In this document: positions 1-7,037 of the stretch, piece after piece
How positions within the stretch are numbered: the first letter of the stretch is position 1
How the letters are laid out: each line of letters opens with the position of its first letter
Source of the DNA: UBA4644 sp964646225
GTDB lineage: Bacteria > Bacillota > Clostridia > Oscillospirales > Butyricicoccaceae
Reading direction: 5' to 3'
Length of the DNA stretch: 15,860 nt
Assembly: GCA_964646225.1 (NCBI GenBank)
Contig: CAZYAD010000033.1
Coordinates: 1 to 15,860 of the forward strand
Notes under the pieces: model-generated
What the model was told of the DNA's origin: nothing
The model's database searches: none
What the model saw: only the letters and a program-made list of their open reading frames with translations
Position numbers and translations under genes: made by a program

Positions 1-35
1 AAATGGTGCCTTTTTGTTTTTTGGAGGGAAATGTG

Positions 36-548
36 ATGAGAAAAATGGTTAACGCGGCGCTGTGTCTGGCTTTGTGCATGATCTTGCCCTTTCTGACCGG
101 GCAGATCCCGGAGGTCGGGTCCATGCTGCTGCCCATGCACCTGCCGGTGCTGATCTGCGGCTTTCTGTGCGGCGGAGGCTGGGGCGCGGCGGTGGGTTTT
201 GCGGCACCGCTGCTGCGGTTTGCGGTGTTTTCCATGCCCCCCATGCCGGGCTGCATCAGCATGGCCTTTGAGCTGGCGACCTACGGTCTGATGGCGGGGG
301 TGCTGCACCGACAGCTGGCAAAGTGGGGGATGAAGGGGCTCTATTGCAGTCTGATCGGCGCCATGGCCGCCGGAAGGCTGGTGTGGGGCGCGGCGCAGAT
401 GGCGATATTTGGCCTGAGCGGCAGCAGTTTTCCGCTGAGTGCCTTTGTGGCAGGGGCGCTTACCGGGTCGATCCCGGGGATTGTTTTGCAGCTGGCCGCA
501 GTGCCTGTGCTGGTGCGGGCGCTGGAGAGGCGCGGGCGCGTCGGCTGA
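36..548 (+). CDS. ECF transporter S component (substrate-binding membrane subunit)
   Basis: A 170-aa very hydrophobic protein with about five to six membrane segments. The motif LPMHLPVL (residues 32-39), the proline-rich turn after the second membrane segment (SMPPMPG) and MAFELATYG (76-84) are the pattern seen in S components of group II energy-coupling-factor transporters. These proteins bind a vitamin or related micronutrient in the membrane and dock onto a shared EcfT-EcfA module, which is not encoded here. The substrate cannot be told from sequence. An in-frame ATG at position 3 exists, but GGAGGG at 23-28 is correctly spaced for the ATG at 36, so that start is preferred. The gene is followed by an intrinsic terminator, which separates it from the phage block. 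The upstream promoter lies outside the window. Confidence 0.82.
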   Translation: MRKMVNAALCLALCMILPFLTGQIPEVGSMLLPMHLPVLICGFLCGGGWGAAVGFAAPLLRFAVFSMPPMPGCISMAFELATYGLMAGVLHRQLAKWGMKGLYCSLIGAMAAGRLVWGAAQMAIFGLSGSSFPLSAFVAGALTGSIPGIVLQLAAVPVLVRALERRGRVG

Positions 549-582
549 GAAACGGCTGAAATAGAATAAAAGATGGAAGATG

Positions 583-616
583 GGACCGTCGTGCGGCTGC
601 GCGGCGGTCCTTTTTT
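583..616 (+). terminator. Intrinsic terminator after the ECF S component gene
   Basis: A 12-bp stem (583-594 with 599-610, two G-U pairs) closes a 4-nt loop and is followed directly by six T residues (611-616). This is a classic rho-independent terminator and marks the border between the host gene and the phage-derived operon. Confidence 0.9.
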
Positions 617-709
617 GCGTTTGGCGGACTTTTTGGGAAATGCTCATTGGGAATTTCCGCGGGAAGGGGGTAAGCTGGGGCCAACACAAACAAAGGAGGA
701 AATAACCCA

Positions 710-1651
710 ATGGCTATCGACTACGCAAAGAACTATCAGAGCTTTATCGACGAGGAGCTGGCTGCGGCCTCGGCCACCGAATGGATGGCGGCCACCAGTG
801 GCCAGGTGCGCTTCGGCGAGGGCAAGGAGGTGGAGATCGCCACCCTGAAAACCACCGGCCTGGGCAACTATGACAACAGCAAAACCGACGGCTCGGCCTA
901 TCCCTCCGGTGCGGTCACCAGCAAATGGACGGCCCACACGCTGGCTATGGACAGAGGGGTGAAGTTCGCCCTGGATCACGCGGCTCCGGAGGATCTGTCC
1001 TTCCCGGCCACGGCGGAGAATGTGATCCGCGCCTTTGCCCGGGATCAGCTGGCAAGGGAGCAGGACACCTATCGCATCAACCGGCTGTATGCGCTGGCCA
1101 ACAACGATATGCTGCACCGCAGCACACATCTGGTGAGCTTTGACGCACAGAAGGAGGATCTGATCGACAAGCTGTGTCAGCTGGTGCAGACGCTGGAGAA
1201 CGACAGTGAGCGCACCGGCGGCTTTGTGGCCATGATCGCCGCAAACATGAAGAATCAGATCTTGCAGGCGGCCAACGACAGCTACAACCGCATCAGCTTT
1301 GAGCAGCAGGTGGAGATCAATGGCGTGACCTATCAGCATGTGATGATGCTCAACGACCTGCCCTGCATTTTCGTGCCCTCCGGCCGCATGAAGAGCGTGG
1401 TGACCGTTCAGTCGGGCAGAGATGCGCAGAGCGCCGGCGGCATCGTGGCAGGCAGCGGCAGCAAGGACATCTATGCCATGGTGGTGGCCTGTGACGCACC
1501 CATCGCCATTGCCCGCATTGACAGCCTGAAGCAGTTTGGCCCCGAGGAAAACCAGCTGTTTGACGGCACGGCCATCCAGGCACGCTATCTGTACGACCTG
1601 GTGGTTCCCGCGGACAAGGTGGTCACCATCGGCGCACTGGTAAGCGCCTGA
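710..1651 (+). CDS. Phage major capsid protein (HK97-fold type)
   Basis: A 313-aa protein resembling major capsid proteins of clostridial prophages. It has an N-terminal segment about a body filled with peptide, then a segment around residues 80-115 (MDRGVKFALDHAAPED, then VIRAFARDQLAREQDTYRI), which matches the pattern in these capsids where a DRG-F-D stretch precedes a long helix ending in E-D-YR. The C-terminus (QARYLYDLVVPADKVVTIG) is also typical of the closing strand of the fold. It would form the icosahedral shell. AAAGGAGG at 692-699 precedes the ATG by 10 nt. No protease or scaffold gene is next to it and no long N-terminal delta domain is apparent. It is the first gene of the block; a portal and terminase would normally lie upstream but a host gene lies there instead. 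The assignment rests on remembered family patterns, not a search. Confidence 0.8.
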   Translation: MAIDYAKNYQSFIDEELAAASATEWMAATSGQVRFGEGKEVEIATLKTTGLGNYDNSKTDGSAYPSGAVTSKWTAHTLAMDRGVKFALDHAAPEDLSFPATAENVIRAFARDQLAREQDTYRINRLYALANNDMLHRSTHLVSFDAQKEDLIDKLCQLVQTLENDSERTGGFVAMIAANMKNQILQAANDSYNRISFEQQVEINGVTYQHVMMLNDLPCIFVPSGRMKSVVTVQSGRDAQSAGGIVAGSGSKDIYAMVVACDAPIAIARIDSLKQFGPEENQLFDGTAIQARYLYDLVVPADKVVTIGALVSA

Positions 1652-1992
1652 TGAAGGCGGTGTTTGCCGAGGGCGGCCGGGAGCGCATTCTGGAGCGGGC
1701 TCTGACGCTGGCTGACGCCGGTCGGGATGCCCGCACAGAGACGCTGCTGGAGGCGGTGGTTCAGCGGGCGGTGCAGCTGTGCAGCAGTCCGTATATCTCC
1801 GAGGCGATGGAGGCTCCGCTGGCGGAGCTGCTGGCGGCGCGCCTCTCCGGCGTGGATCAGGCGGTAAGCCAGGTCAAGCGGGGGGACACCACCATCACCT
1901 ACGGGAAGGCCTCCGGCCTTTCCGATCTGGAGCGGCAGCTGCTGGCGCCCTTCATCCGGCTGCGCAGCCCGAAGGGCAGGTGGCACCGATGA
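1651..1992 (+). CDS. Phage head-tail connector-like protein
   Basis: A 113-aa mostly helical, charged protein starting one base inside the stop codon of the capsid gene (TGATG overlap), so translation is probably coupled. The C-terminal half carries VKRGDTTITYG followed by a GLSDLERQLLAPFIRLR helix, a pattern I associate with the small gp6-type connectors of clostridial phages that sit on the portal ring. Position directly after the capsid gene agrees. Its expected partner, the portal protein, is not encoded in the window. The family call is moderately sure; the exact structural ring is inferred from gene order. Confidence 0.6.
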   Translation: MKAVFAEGGRERILERALTLADAGRDARTETLLEAVVQRAVQLCSSPYISEAMEAPLAELLAARLSGVDQAVSQVKRGDTTITYGKASGLSDLERQLLAPFIRLRSPKGRWHR

Positions 1993-2339
1993 GCGAACGG
2001 GAGATCCTGCGGGCCACCATGACCGACAGCGGAAACTTTTTTCGCAAGGTGTGGCGGAATGGGGGCTGGAGCGAGGAACAGATCTATGCGCAGCTGCCCT
2101 GTGCGCTGTCACGCTCGCCCCAGGCAGCCACGCCCACGGTGCGCGGCGCCTGGGAGGACATGGGCGAATGCTCCGCCAGGCTGGCGCTGTTTTTGCCGGC
2201 AGATACGGTGCTGCAACCCGGAGACCGGGGCGAGATCGTGCGGCAGGGGCAGGTGTATCGGGGGATCTGTGGGCCGTGCATGGCCTATCCATCCCACTGC
2301 TACACCATGCTGCTGGTACAGGAGGTGCGGGCGGTATGA
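1989..2339 (+). CDS. Phage head closure / head-tail joining protein
   Basis: A 116-aa protein whose ATG at 1989 overlaps the preceding stop (ATGA). The ATG chosen here gives MSEREILRATMTDSG; longer upstream frames would run deep into the previous gene. Features typical of small head-closure proteins are PCALS near residue 38, a beta-rich middle with LALFLPADTVLQPGDRGEIV, and a YPSH segment near the end. Such proteins cap the connector and provide the docking surface for the tail. Location between connector and tail terminator supports this. Confidence 0.6.
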   Translation: MSEREILRATMTDSGNFFRKVWRNGGWSEEQIYAQLPCALSRSPQAATPTVRGAWEDMGECSARLALFLPADTVLQPGDRGEIVRQGQVYRGICGPCMAYPSHCYTMLLVQEVRAV

Positions 2340-2794
2340 TCGGGCTGGAAGAGCTGACGGCGGGCATCGCCGGATATTTGCGGGAGCAGCTGGGGGTGGC
2401 GGCAACCAACCGGCGGGCCGAGGGGGCTGTGTATCCCTGCCTGCTGGTGGGAGCGGAGAGCCGCCTTCTGAGCACGGCGTCCTGCGGCCGTCAGGTGGGG
2501 CGGCGGGTCACGGTCACCGTGACCTGCTACCCTTCGCCGGAGCGGGAGCGGGAGGCGGGGCTGGCCCTGGCCGACCGGGTGCTGGAAGCGCTGGCAGGGG
2601 GCTTTACCGCCTGCGGCCGGGGCTTTTGCCCCGCAGAGGCCGAGACCGGGACCGACGGGCAGGATCGGACGCGGGTACGGCTCCTGCTGGAATTTTATGA
2701 CCTGCCGGAGGAAAGCTGCGCAGGGGGCGGCGACGCCTTCCCCACCATGGGGACATTGCAGCTGACCCTGCGGCAGAGGGGGGAGGAGACATAA
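2336..2794 (+). CDS. Phage tail terminator-like protein
   Basis: A 152-aa protein starting with an ATGA overlap (2336-2339). The N-terminal helix (ELTAGIAGYLREQLG), the YPCLLVG strand, a beta strand rich in V and T (RRVTVTVTCYP), a helix (ADRVLEALAG) and a final RVRLLLEFYDLP strand follow the alpha/beta layout of tail terminators in Firmicutes contractile and non-contractile phages. The protein would form the ring that stops tube polymerisation and joins tail to head. Its retention is notable because the length-setting tape measure is missing from this cluster. Confidence 0.6.
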   Translation: MIGLEELTAGIAGYLREQLGVAATNRRAEGAVYPCLLVGAESRLLSTASCGRQVGRRVTVTVTCYPSPEREREAGLALADRVLEALAGGFTACGRGFCPAEAETGTDGQDRTRVRLLLEFYDLPEESCAGGGDAFPTMGTLQLTLRQRGEET

Positions 2795-3844
2795 GTGGGT
2801 CTTCCACAGATCATCATTCGATTTAAGACGGCGGGCGGGACGGCCATCCGCCGCTCGGCCAGGGGCCAGGTGGTGGTACTGCTGCCGGGCGCGGAGAGCC
2901 GGGTGCGGAGTTTTTCCGCGCTGGGGCAGACCGATCCGGAGACGGTGGGACAGCGGGCCTTTGGCCTGCTGGAACTGTGCTTTCTGGGCAGCCCGGCCAG
3001 GGTCATCCTGGCGGAGTATCCCGTCGGAGAGGAGCAGGCGGCGCTGGAGGAGGCGGCTGCCCGCGCGGAGGGCGGCTGGCTGTGTGCGCCGGAAATGGCG
3101 GCCATGACGGTGAGCGCCTTTGTGGCCGAAAAGCGGGAGAAGGGCCGCCCGGTGCGGGCGGTGGTGTCCACGGAGGACAGCCCGGATTGCGCCGGGGTGG
3201 TGAATTTTACCACCGAAAACATCACGGTGCAGCTGGAAACAGGGCGACGGACGGTGAGCGCCGCCGATTACTGCGCGCGCATCGCCGGTATCCTGGCGGG
3301 CCTTTCCCTCAGAGAGAGCGCTACCTATTACGCCCTCGGCGAGGTAGAGGATTTTACGGCCAGCGGCGACCCGGAGGGGGATATCGCCAAGGGCAGGCTG
3401 ATTCTGGACCGGGGGGCCGACGGCGTGCGGCTGGCCCGTGCGGTGACCAGTCTCCGGACGCTGAGCGCGCCGGGAGGCAGCGCGTTCCAGAAGATCAAGC
3501 TCACCGAAGGGGTGGACCTGATCCGGGCGGATATCCGCAGCGCCTTTGAGAGCGAGTATGTGGGCAAGGTGCTCAACGATTATGATTCCAAGCTGCTGCT
3601 GGTGACGGCGATCAACAGCTATTTTGACGGGCTGGCGGGCAGCGTTCTGGATACGGGGCGGCGAAATCGGGCCAGTGTGGACTTCGACGCACAGAAGGCA
3701 TTTCTGGAGAGCCGGGGAGTGGACACCGACAGCATGAGCGAGACGGCCATTCTTTCGGCCAACACGGGCAGTCAGGTCTTTTTGCGGGCGGATGTGCGGT
3801 TTGCCGACGCCATGGAGGATCTGACCTTTGAGATCACCATGTAA
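2795..3844 (+). CDS. Contractile tail sheath protein (XkdK-like)
   Basis: A 349-aa protein beginning with GTG immediately after the previous TAA; GGAGGAG at 2782-2788 supports this start. It opens with GLPQIIIRFKTAGGTAIRRS, followed by a domain with ILAEYP and WLCAPE elements and a stretch FTTENITVQLETG, then a conserved core with SATYYALGEVEDF and GRLILDRG. Its C-terminal domain has FQKIKLTEGVDLIRADIRSA, VLNDYDSKLLLVTAINSYF and a last strand DLTFEITM. These are marks of the sheath family shared by PBSX, diffocins and related particles. It polymerises around the tube and contracts to drive it into a target. It is shorter than the B. subtilis XkdK protein but has both the N-terminal insertion and the conserved C-terminal handshake strand. 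Confidence 0.88.
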   Translation: MGLPQIIIRFKTAGGTAIRRSARGQVVVLLPGAESRVRSFSALGQTDPETVGQRAFGLLELCFLGSPARVILAEYPVGEEQAALEEAAARAEGGWLCAPEMAAMTVSAFVAEKREKGRPVRAVVSTEDSPDCAGVVNFTTENITVQLETGRRTVSAADYCARIAGILAGLSLRESATYYALGEVEDFTASGDPEGDIAKGRLILDRGADGVRLARAVTSLRTLSAPGGSAFQKIKLTEGVDLIRADIRSAFESEYVGKVLNDYDSKLLLVTAINSYFDGLAGSVLDTGRRNRASVDFDAQKAFLESRGVDTDSMSETAILSANTGSQVFLRADVRFADAMEDLTFEITM

Positions 3845-3856
3845 GGAGGGACAGAC

Positions 3857-4306
3857 ATGACAAAACTGAGTGCAAACAGGGTGCTTTCCGGTTCCTTTGC
3901 AGAGATCTGGGTGGATGGCAGCCGTATCGCGGAGGCCAGCGGCATCCAGCTGACGGTGAAGATGCTGCGCTCCGATGTGCAGATCGGCATGGATGTGGAC
4001 TCCAAGATCACCGGCTGGCGGGGCGAGGGACAGCTGCGGCTCAAGCAGGTGTTCAGCCGGTTCTTTGACATCGTGGAGGGGGCGGCCGAGGGGCGGGATG
4101 TCCGGGTGACCATCACCACGGCGCTGAAGGATCCCGACAGCATGAACGGCGAGGAGGAGCGATACAGCGTGGACAATGTGGCGCTGGACAGTCTCCCGCT
4201 GGTGAATTATGCCGCAGGGAAGGTCAACGAGCAGACCATCCCCTTCCGCTTTTTGCCCGGCGACCTGAAGCAGCTTTCGGCCATCCGTGTGACGGAGGTG
4301 GCCTGA
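3857..4306 (+). CDS. Contractile tail tube protein (XkdM-like)
   Basis: A 149-aa protein with AAGGAGGG (3843-3850) six bases before the ATG; the ribosome binding site overlaps the sheath stop codon. The sequence shows VLSGSFAEIWVDGSRIAEASGIQ at the start, then IGMDVDSKITGWRGEGQLRLKQVFSRF, and a C-terminal strand after IPFRF. This is the tube family of PBSX-type tails, and the length is close to XkdM. It forms the hexameric inner tube inside the sheath. The sheath-tube order is the standard one for contractile tails. Confidence 0.88.
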   Translation: MTKLSANRVLSGSFAEIWVDGSRIAEASGIQLTVKMLRSDVQIGMDVDSKITGWRGEGQLRLKQVFSRFFDIVEGAAEGRDVRVTITTALKDPDSMNGEEERYSVDNVALDSLPLVNYAAGKVNEQTIPFRFLPGDLKQLSAIRVTEVA

Positions 4307-4307
4307 G

Positions 4308-4838
4308 ATGAGCGCAGAGGACTGGAGCCGGGCGCTGGGACAACGGCAGAGCGGACAGTTCCGGCTGCGGTTTGAGCGGCTGGGGCTGGAGGCGGCGTGC
4401 CGGAGCCTTTCCTCCGGAGAGGTGGAGGAGTGCCTCCGCATGGGCGGAGAGCGGGGGCTGCGGTATGCGCTGTATCTTTCCTGCGACGAGCTGCGGCAGG
4501 CGGGAGAGAGCCTGAAAAAGCAGGGCGCGGTGGCCGGGGCCTTTGACATCACCGAAAAGCTGAGCTATGGCGATGTGCTGGCGGCGGGAACTGCGATCCT
4601 GAGCCAGAGCGGCGTGGAGGAGGGCCGCGTGCTGCTGGAAGGCGGCGAGGACCCGGGAGAGAGCGGCGGCAGGCTGGCACAAAGCATGCTTTCCGGCGGA
4701 GGACAGGCGGGGGAGGTCACCTTCCCCCGCAGGATGGCGGGGCTGCCGGCCGCAGACAGCGGCGCGGTGCTCTGGGAGGAGCGGCAGGAGCCCTGGGAGC
4801 TGGCCGACCGACTGATGGCGGCCTGGGGCAACCGATGA
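4308..4838 (+). CDS. Tail assembly chaperone-like protein (XkdN-like)
   Basis: A 176-aa protein starting one base after the tube stop, with GGAGGTG (4294-4300) as ribosome binding site. The segment from about residue 40 to 105 (VEECLRMGG, GLRYALYLSCDELRQAG, FDITEKLSYGDVLAAGTAIL) fits the XkdN-type chaperone seen after the tube gene, which normally coats the tape-measure protein. The last 70 residues are Gly/Glu rich with a terminal helix (WELADRLMAAWGNR) that I do not recognise. No slippery heptamer that could produce a frameshifted longer chaperone is evident near the stop. A chaperone without a tape measure in the same cluster is unexpected. The family call is mainly from position plus the weak internal pattern. 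Confidence 0.55.
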   Translation: MSAEDWSRALGQRQSGQFRLRFERLGLEAACRSLSSGEVEECLRMGGERGLRYALYLSCDELRQAGESLKKQGAVAGAFDITEKLSYGDVLAAGTAILSQSGVEEGRVLLEGGEDPGESGGRLAQSMLSGGGQAGEVTFPRRMAGLPAADSGAVLWEERQEPWELADRLMAAWGNR

Positions 4839-4854
4839 GGAAAGGAGCGGAGCG

Positions 4855-5484
4855 ATGGCGGAAAACACACGAAGGGTGATCCTGCAGCGAGGTGAGGAGG
4901 AACGGCTGGAATTTGCGGTCAATCCCAGAGATCTGGTGATCTCCCAGCCGCAGAACACCCTGCAATATGTCACCCTGCGGGGAGAAACGGTACACGCCGC
5001 CCGGGGCGCGGGGCTGACCCGGGTGACGCTGGAGACCTTTTTGCCCAGCGAGGGCTCCCGGTTTTACCGGGGCGTGACGCCCAACGATGCGCTGGCGCTG
5101 CTGTATCGCTGGAAAAGCGAGGGAGGGCCGGTGCGGCTGCTGATCACCGGGACCGAGATGGACGAGCTGTTTCTCATCACCGGATTGCAGCGGACTCTCA
5201 GCGAGGGCGACCGGGATGTGGGAGTGGCGGTGACTCTGACCGAATACCGGTATATCACGCTGGCGGAGCCGGATGTGGTGGAGCGGGGGAGCGCAGGCGG
5301 GCTGTATCGCCGGGCGGATGAACGAAGCACGCCGGAGGTCTATATTACCCGGGGCGGCGAGGATCTCTGGACGGTGGCGCGGCTCTGGCTGGGAGACGGC
5401 AGCCGGTGGCGGGAGATCGCCACGCGAAACGGGATTTCCGACCCATGCAGGCTGCCGGCGGGAGAGGAGCTGTATCTGCTGTGA
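4855..5484 (+). CDS. LysM-domain baseplate protein (XkdP-like)
   Basis: A 209-aa protein with AAAGGAG at 4841-4847 seven bases from ATG. The N-terminal two thirds includes FAVNPRDLVISQPQNT and a beta-rich region ending in ITGTEMDELFLITGLQ, which in XkdP-type proteins binds the hub. Residues 162-209 form a LysM module (YITRGGEDLWTVARLWLGD, then WREIATRNGI and PAGEELYLL). The family acts in the baseplate near the central spike, and the LysM part may contact peptidoglycan. The gene lies 16 bp after the chaperone; in PBSX the large tape-measure gene stands between these two. Confidence 0.8.
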   Translation: MAENTRRVILQRGEEERLEFAVNPRDLVISQPQNTLQYVTLRGETVHAARGAGLTRVTLETFLPSEGSRFYRGVTPNDALALLYRWKSEGGPVRLLITGTEMDELFLITGLQRTLSEGDRDVGVAVTLTEYRYITLAEPDVVERGSAGGLYRRADERSTPEVYITRGGEDLWTVARLWLGDGSRWREIATRNGISDPCRLPAGEELYLL

Positions 5485-6377
5485 GAGTATGGCTGGAGGA
5501 GCGTGAGGTCACCGGACTTTGCACACAGGTATCGGTGGAAAAGACGCTGGAGGGGGCAGGGGCTGAGGCCGAGCTTCGGCTGGTGTGTGCGCCCATGGAT
5601 GCCGCACTGCCCCGACTGGAGCCGGCCTGCGGTCAGCAGGTGACCGTCCGGCAGGAGGAGACGGTGCTGTTTTCCGGCAGGGTGGAGCGGGTGAGCTATG
5701 ATGCCGCCGCCTTGCAGCTGACTCTGCTGGCCTTTGACCCGGCGAATCTGCTGGCCCGGAACCATTGCAGAGGCCCCTGGCAGGGAACGCCGGCGGAGAT
5801 CGCCCGGCAGATCTGCCTGGAATGCGGACTGGAAGCAGGGAGCCTCTGGCAGGGGGACGGTCAGGAGGCCCGGCTGGGGGCGGCCTGCGGCAGAACGGCC
5901 TTCAGCGCCATCCGTAGTCTGTACGGCGGAGAGGCCGTCACCCAATGGGAGGACGGGCGGCTGAGCCTGTATCCCCGGGGACGGGAGCGGGCGGTGCTGC
6001 AAAGCGGACAGCTGGTGGCACTGGTGGCCCGGAACACGGTGGAGGAGGCCGTCACCCAGGCGGTGGTGTACAGCGGCGGACAGGAGGCGGCAAGGGTCAC
6101 CGACCGGGAGGGCCTGCGGCGCTACGGCCTGCGGCGACGGGAGGAATATCTCTCGCTGAAGCATGAGACGGCAGAAAAGCAGGCCCGGGCGGCTTTGCAG
6201 GGGGCGGCGCGGCAGGCGCGGCTAACCCTGACCGGCAGGAGCCCGGTGAAATGCGGTCAGGTGGTGACACTGGACAAGCCGCTGATGGGGGTCTATGGCG
6301 ATTATCTGGTGGAGCGGGTGGTCTGGCGCTGTCAGGCGGGCATGACCACCACCCAGCTGGAGGTGAGCAGTCTGTGA
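5481..6377 (+). CDS. Baseplate hub protein (XkdQ-like, gpD/gp27 family)
   Basis: A 298-aa protein. GTG at 5481 overlaps the previous stop (GTGA) and starts MRVWLEEREVTGLC; an ATG further upstream lies within the LysM gene and would add residues unlike the family, so GTG is chosen. Beta-rich N-terminus with VLFSGRVERVSYD and LQLTLLAFDPANLLARN is the hub-type pattern where a small beta domain is followed by a long strand leading into the second barrel. The C-terminal part has a K/R-rich helix (residues about 225-245) and ends in a beta segment GDYLVERVVWRCQ. It should form the trimeric hub under the tube, onto which the spike normally attaches. Confidence 0.72.
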   Translation: MRVWLEEREVTGLCTQVSVEKTLEGAGAEAELRLVCAPMDAALPRLEPACGQQVTVRQEETVLFSGRVERVSYDAAALQLTLLAFDPANLLARNHCRGPWQGTPAEIARQICLECGLEAGSLWQGDGQEARLGAACGRTAFSAIRSLYGGEAVTQWEDGRLSLYPRGRERAVLQSGQLVALVARNTVEEAVTQAVVYSGGQEAARVTDREGLRRYGLRRREEYLSLKHETAEKQARAALQGAARQARLTLTGRSPVKCGQVVTLDKPLMGVYGDYLVERVVWRCQAGMTTTQLEVSSL

Positions 6378-6610
6378 ATCCGTATTATCAGATGCTGCGG
6401 CTGACCGGCGGAGAGAGGAACGGCTGGAAGCTGGCGCTGGGCACACTGACCGACTACGCGGCGGAGCGCTTTTTCGTGGAGGGAGAGCAGGCAGCGGTGG
6501 CCGGAAGGGCCAGGGGCCTGACCATCCGGGCGGAGGACGAGGGCGCAAGCTTCCTCTGTCTGGGGAACCGGGCGGGCTGGTTCGTGCTGTGCCGTCTGGA
6601 AGAAACGTGA
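6374..6610 (+). CDS. Small baseplate-operon protein, possibly XkdR/DUF2577-like
   Basis: A 78-aa protein starting with GTG in a GTGA overlap with the hub gene; it opens MNPYYQMLRLTGG. It sits where PBSX carries xkdR, between hub and gp25-like gene. The C-terminal stretch (EDEGASFLCLGNRAGWFVLCRL) weakly recalls the end of DUF2577 proteins, which carry a small beta barrel. No spike repeats, PAAR motif or lysozyme motif is seen. I cannot assign it firmly; the position is the main reason for the suggestion. Translational coupling with both neighbours argues it is a real gene. Confidence 0.5.
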   Translation: MNPYYQMLRLTGGERNGWKLALGTLTDYAAERFFVEGEQAAVAGRARGLTIRAEDEGASFLCLGNRAGWFVLCRLEET

Positions 6611-6623
6611 AGGAGGAATGGGG

Positions 6624-7037
6624 ATGGCATTGTTTTCCTATCGGCAGGAAAGCGTCCTGCCCCGGCTGCGGGAGGTAGCGGTGGATTTTTCCACCGGGCA
6701 GCCGCTACTGGATGAGGAGGGCGAGTTCCGGTATGTGTCCGGGCTGGAGGCTGTCCGGGTGTGGGTCTGGCGGGCGCTGCAGAGCGACAATGTGCGGTTT
6801 GCCTTTCCTGCCCACACCGACAGCTACGGCAACCAGCTGAACACCCTGCTGGGAAAGGCCCTGCCGGAGGCGGAAAGCCGGCTGGCGGGACTGGTGCGGG
6901 AGAGCCTTCTGGTATGCCCGTATATCAAGGGCGTGGAGGGCTTCTCCTTTTCCCGGGGGGAAGGACAGCTGACGGCGGCCTTTACCGTTCGGACGGTATA
7001 CGGTGAGCTGAAGGCGGAAAGTGAGGCAATGGTATGA
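6624..7037 (+). CDS. Sheath initiator / gp25-like baseplate protein (XkdS-like, DUF2634)
   Basis: A 137-aa protein. Two in-frame ATGs lie at 6618 and 6624; AGGAGG at 6611-6616 is only one base from the first but seven bases from the second, so 6624 (MALFSYRQESVL) is preferred. The gp25/XkdS pattern is visible: VDFSTGQPLLDEEGEF, then VSGLEAVRVWVWRAL followed by VRFAFPAHTDSYGNQL, a helix with the conserved ESLL and later YIKGVEGFSFSR. These proteins sit in the wedge of the baseplate and nucleate sheath assembly. They do not have lysozyme activity despite older naming. Confidence 0.85.
   Translation: MALFSYRQESVLPRLREVAVDFSTGQPLLDEEGEFRYVSGLEAVRVWVWRALQSDNVRFAFPAHTDSYGNQLNTLLGKALPEAESRLAGLVRESLLVCPYIKGVEGFSFSRGEGQLTAAFTVRTVYGELKAESEAMV

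Noticed and set aside
636..658. Short inverted repeat GGAAAT / ATTTCC before the capsid gene, considered as an operator.
   Set aside because: Only 6 bp per arm with an 11-nt spacer; expected by chance in such a region and not paired with a clear promoter.
2300..4552. A 750-codon open frame on the minus strand opposite the tail terminator, sheath and tube genes.
   Set aside because: Its product is rich in R, P, H and A with no domain, and it runs opposite confidently identified genes. GC-rich codon bias on the + strand leaves the reverse frame open.
4800..4860. Programmed frameshift joining the chaperone to a longer product.
   Set aside because: No slippery heptamer was seen near the stop, and the following frame is taken by the LysM protein with its own ribosome binding site.
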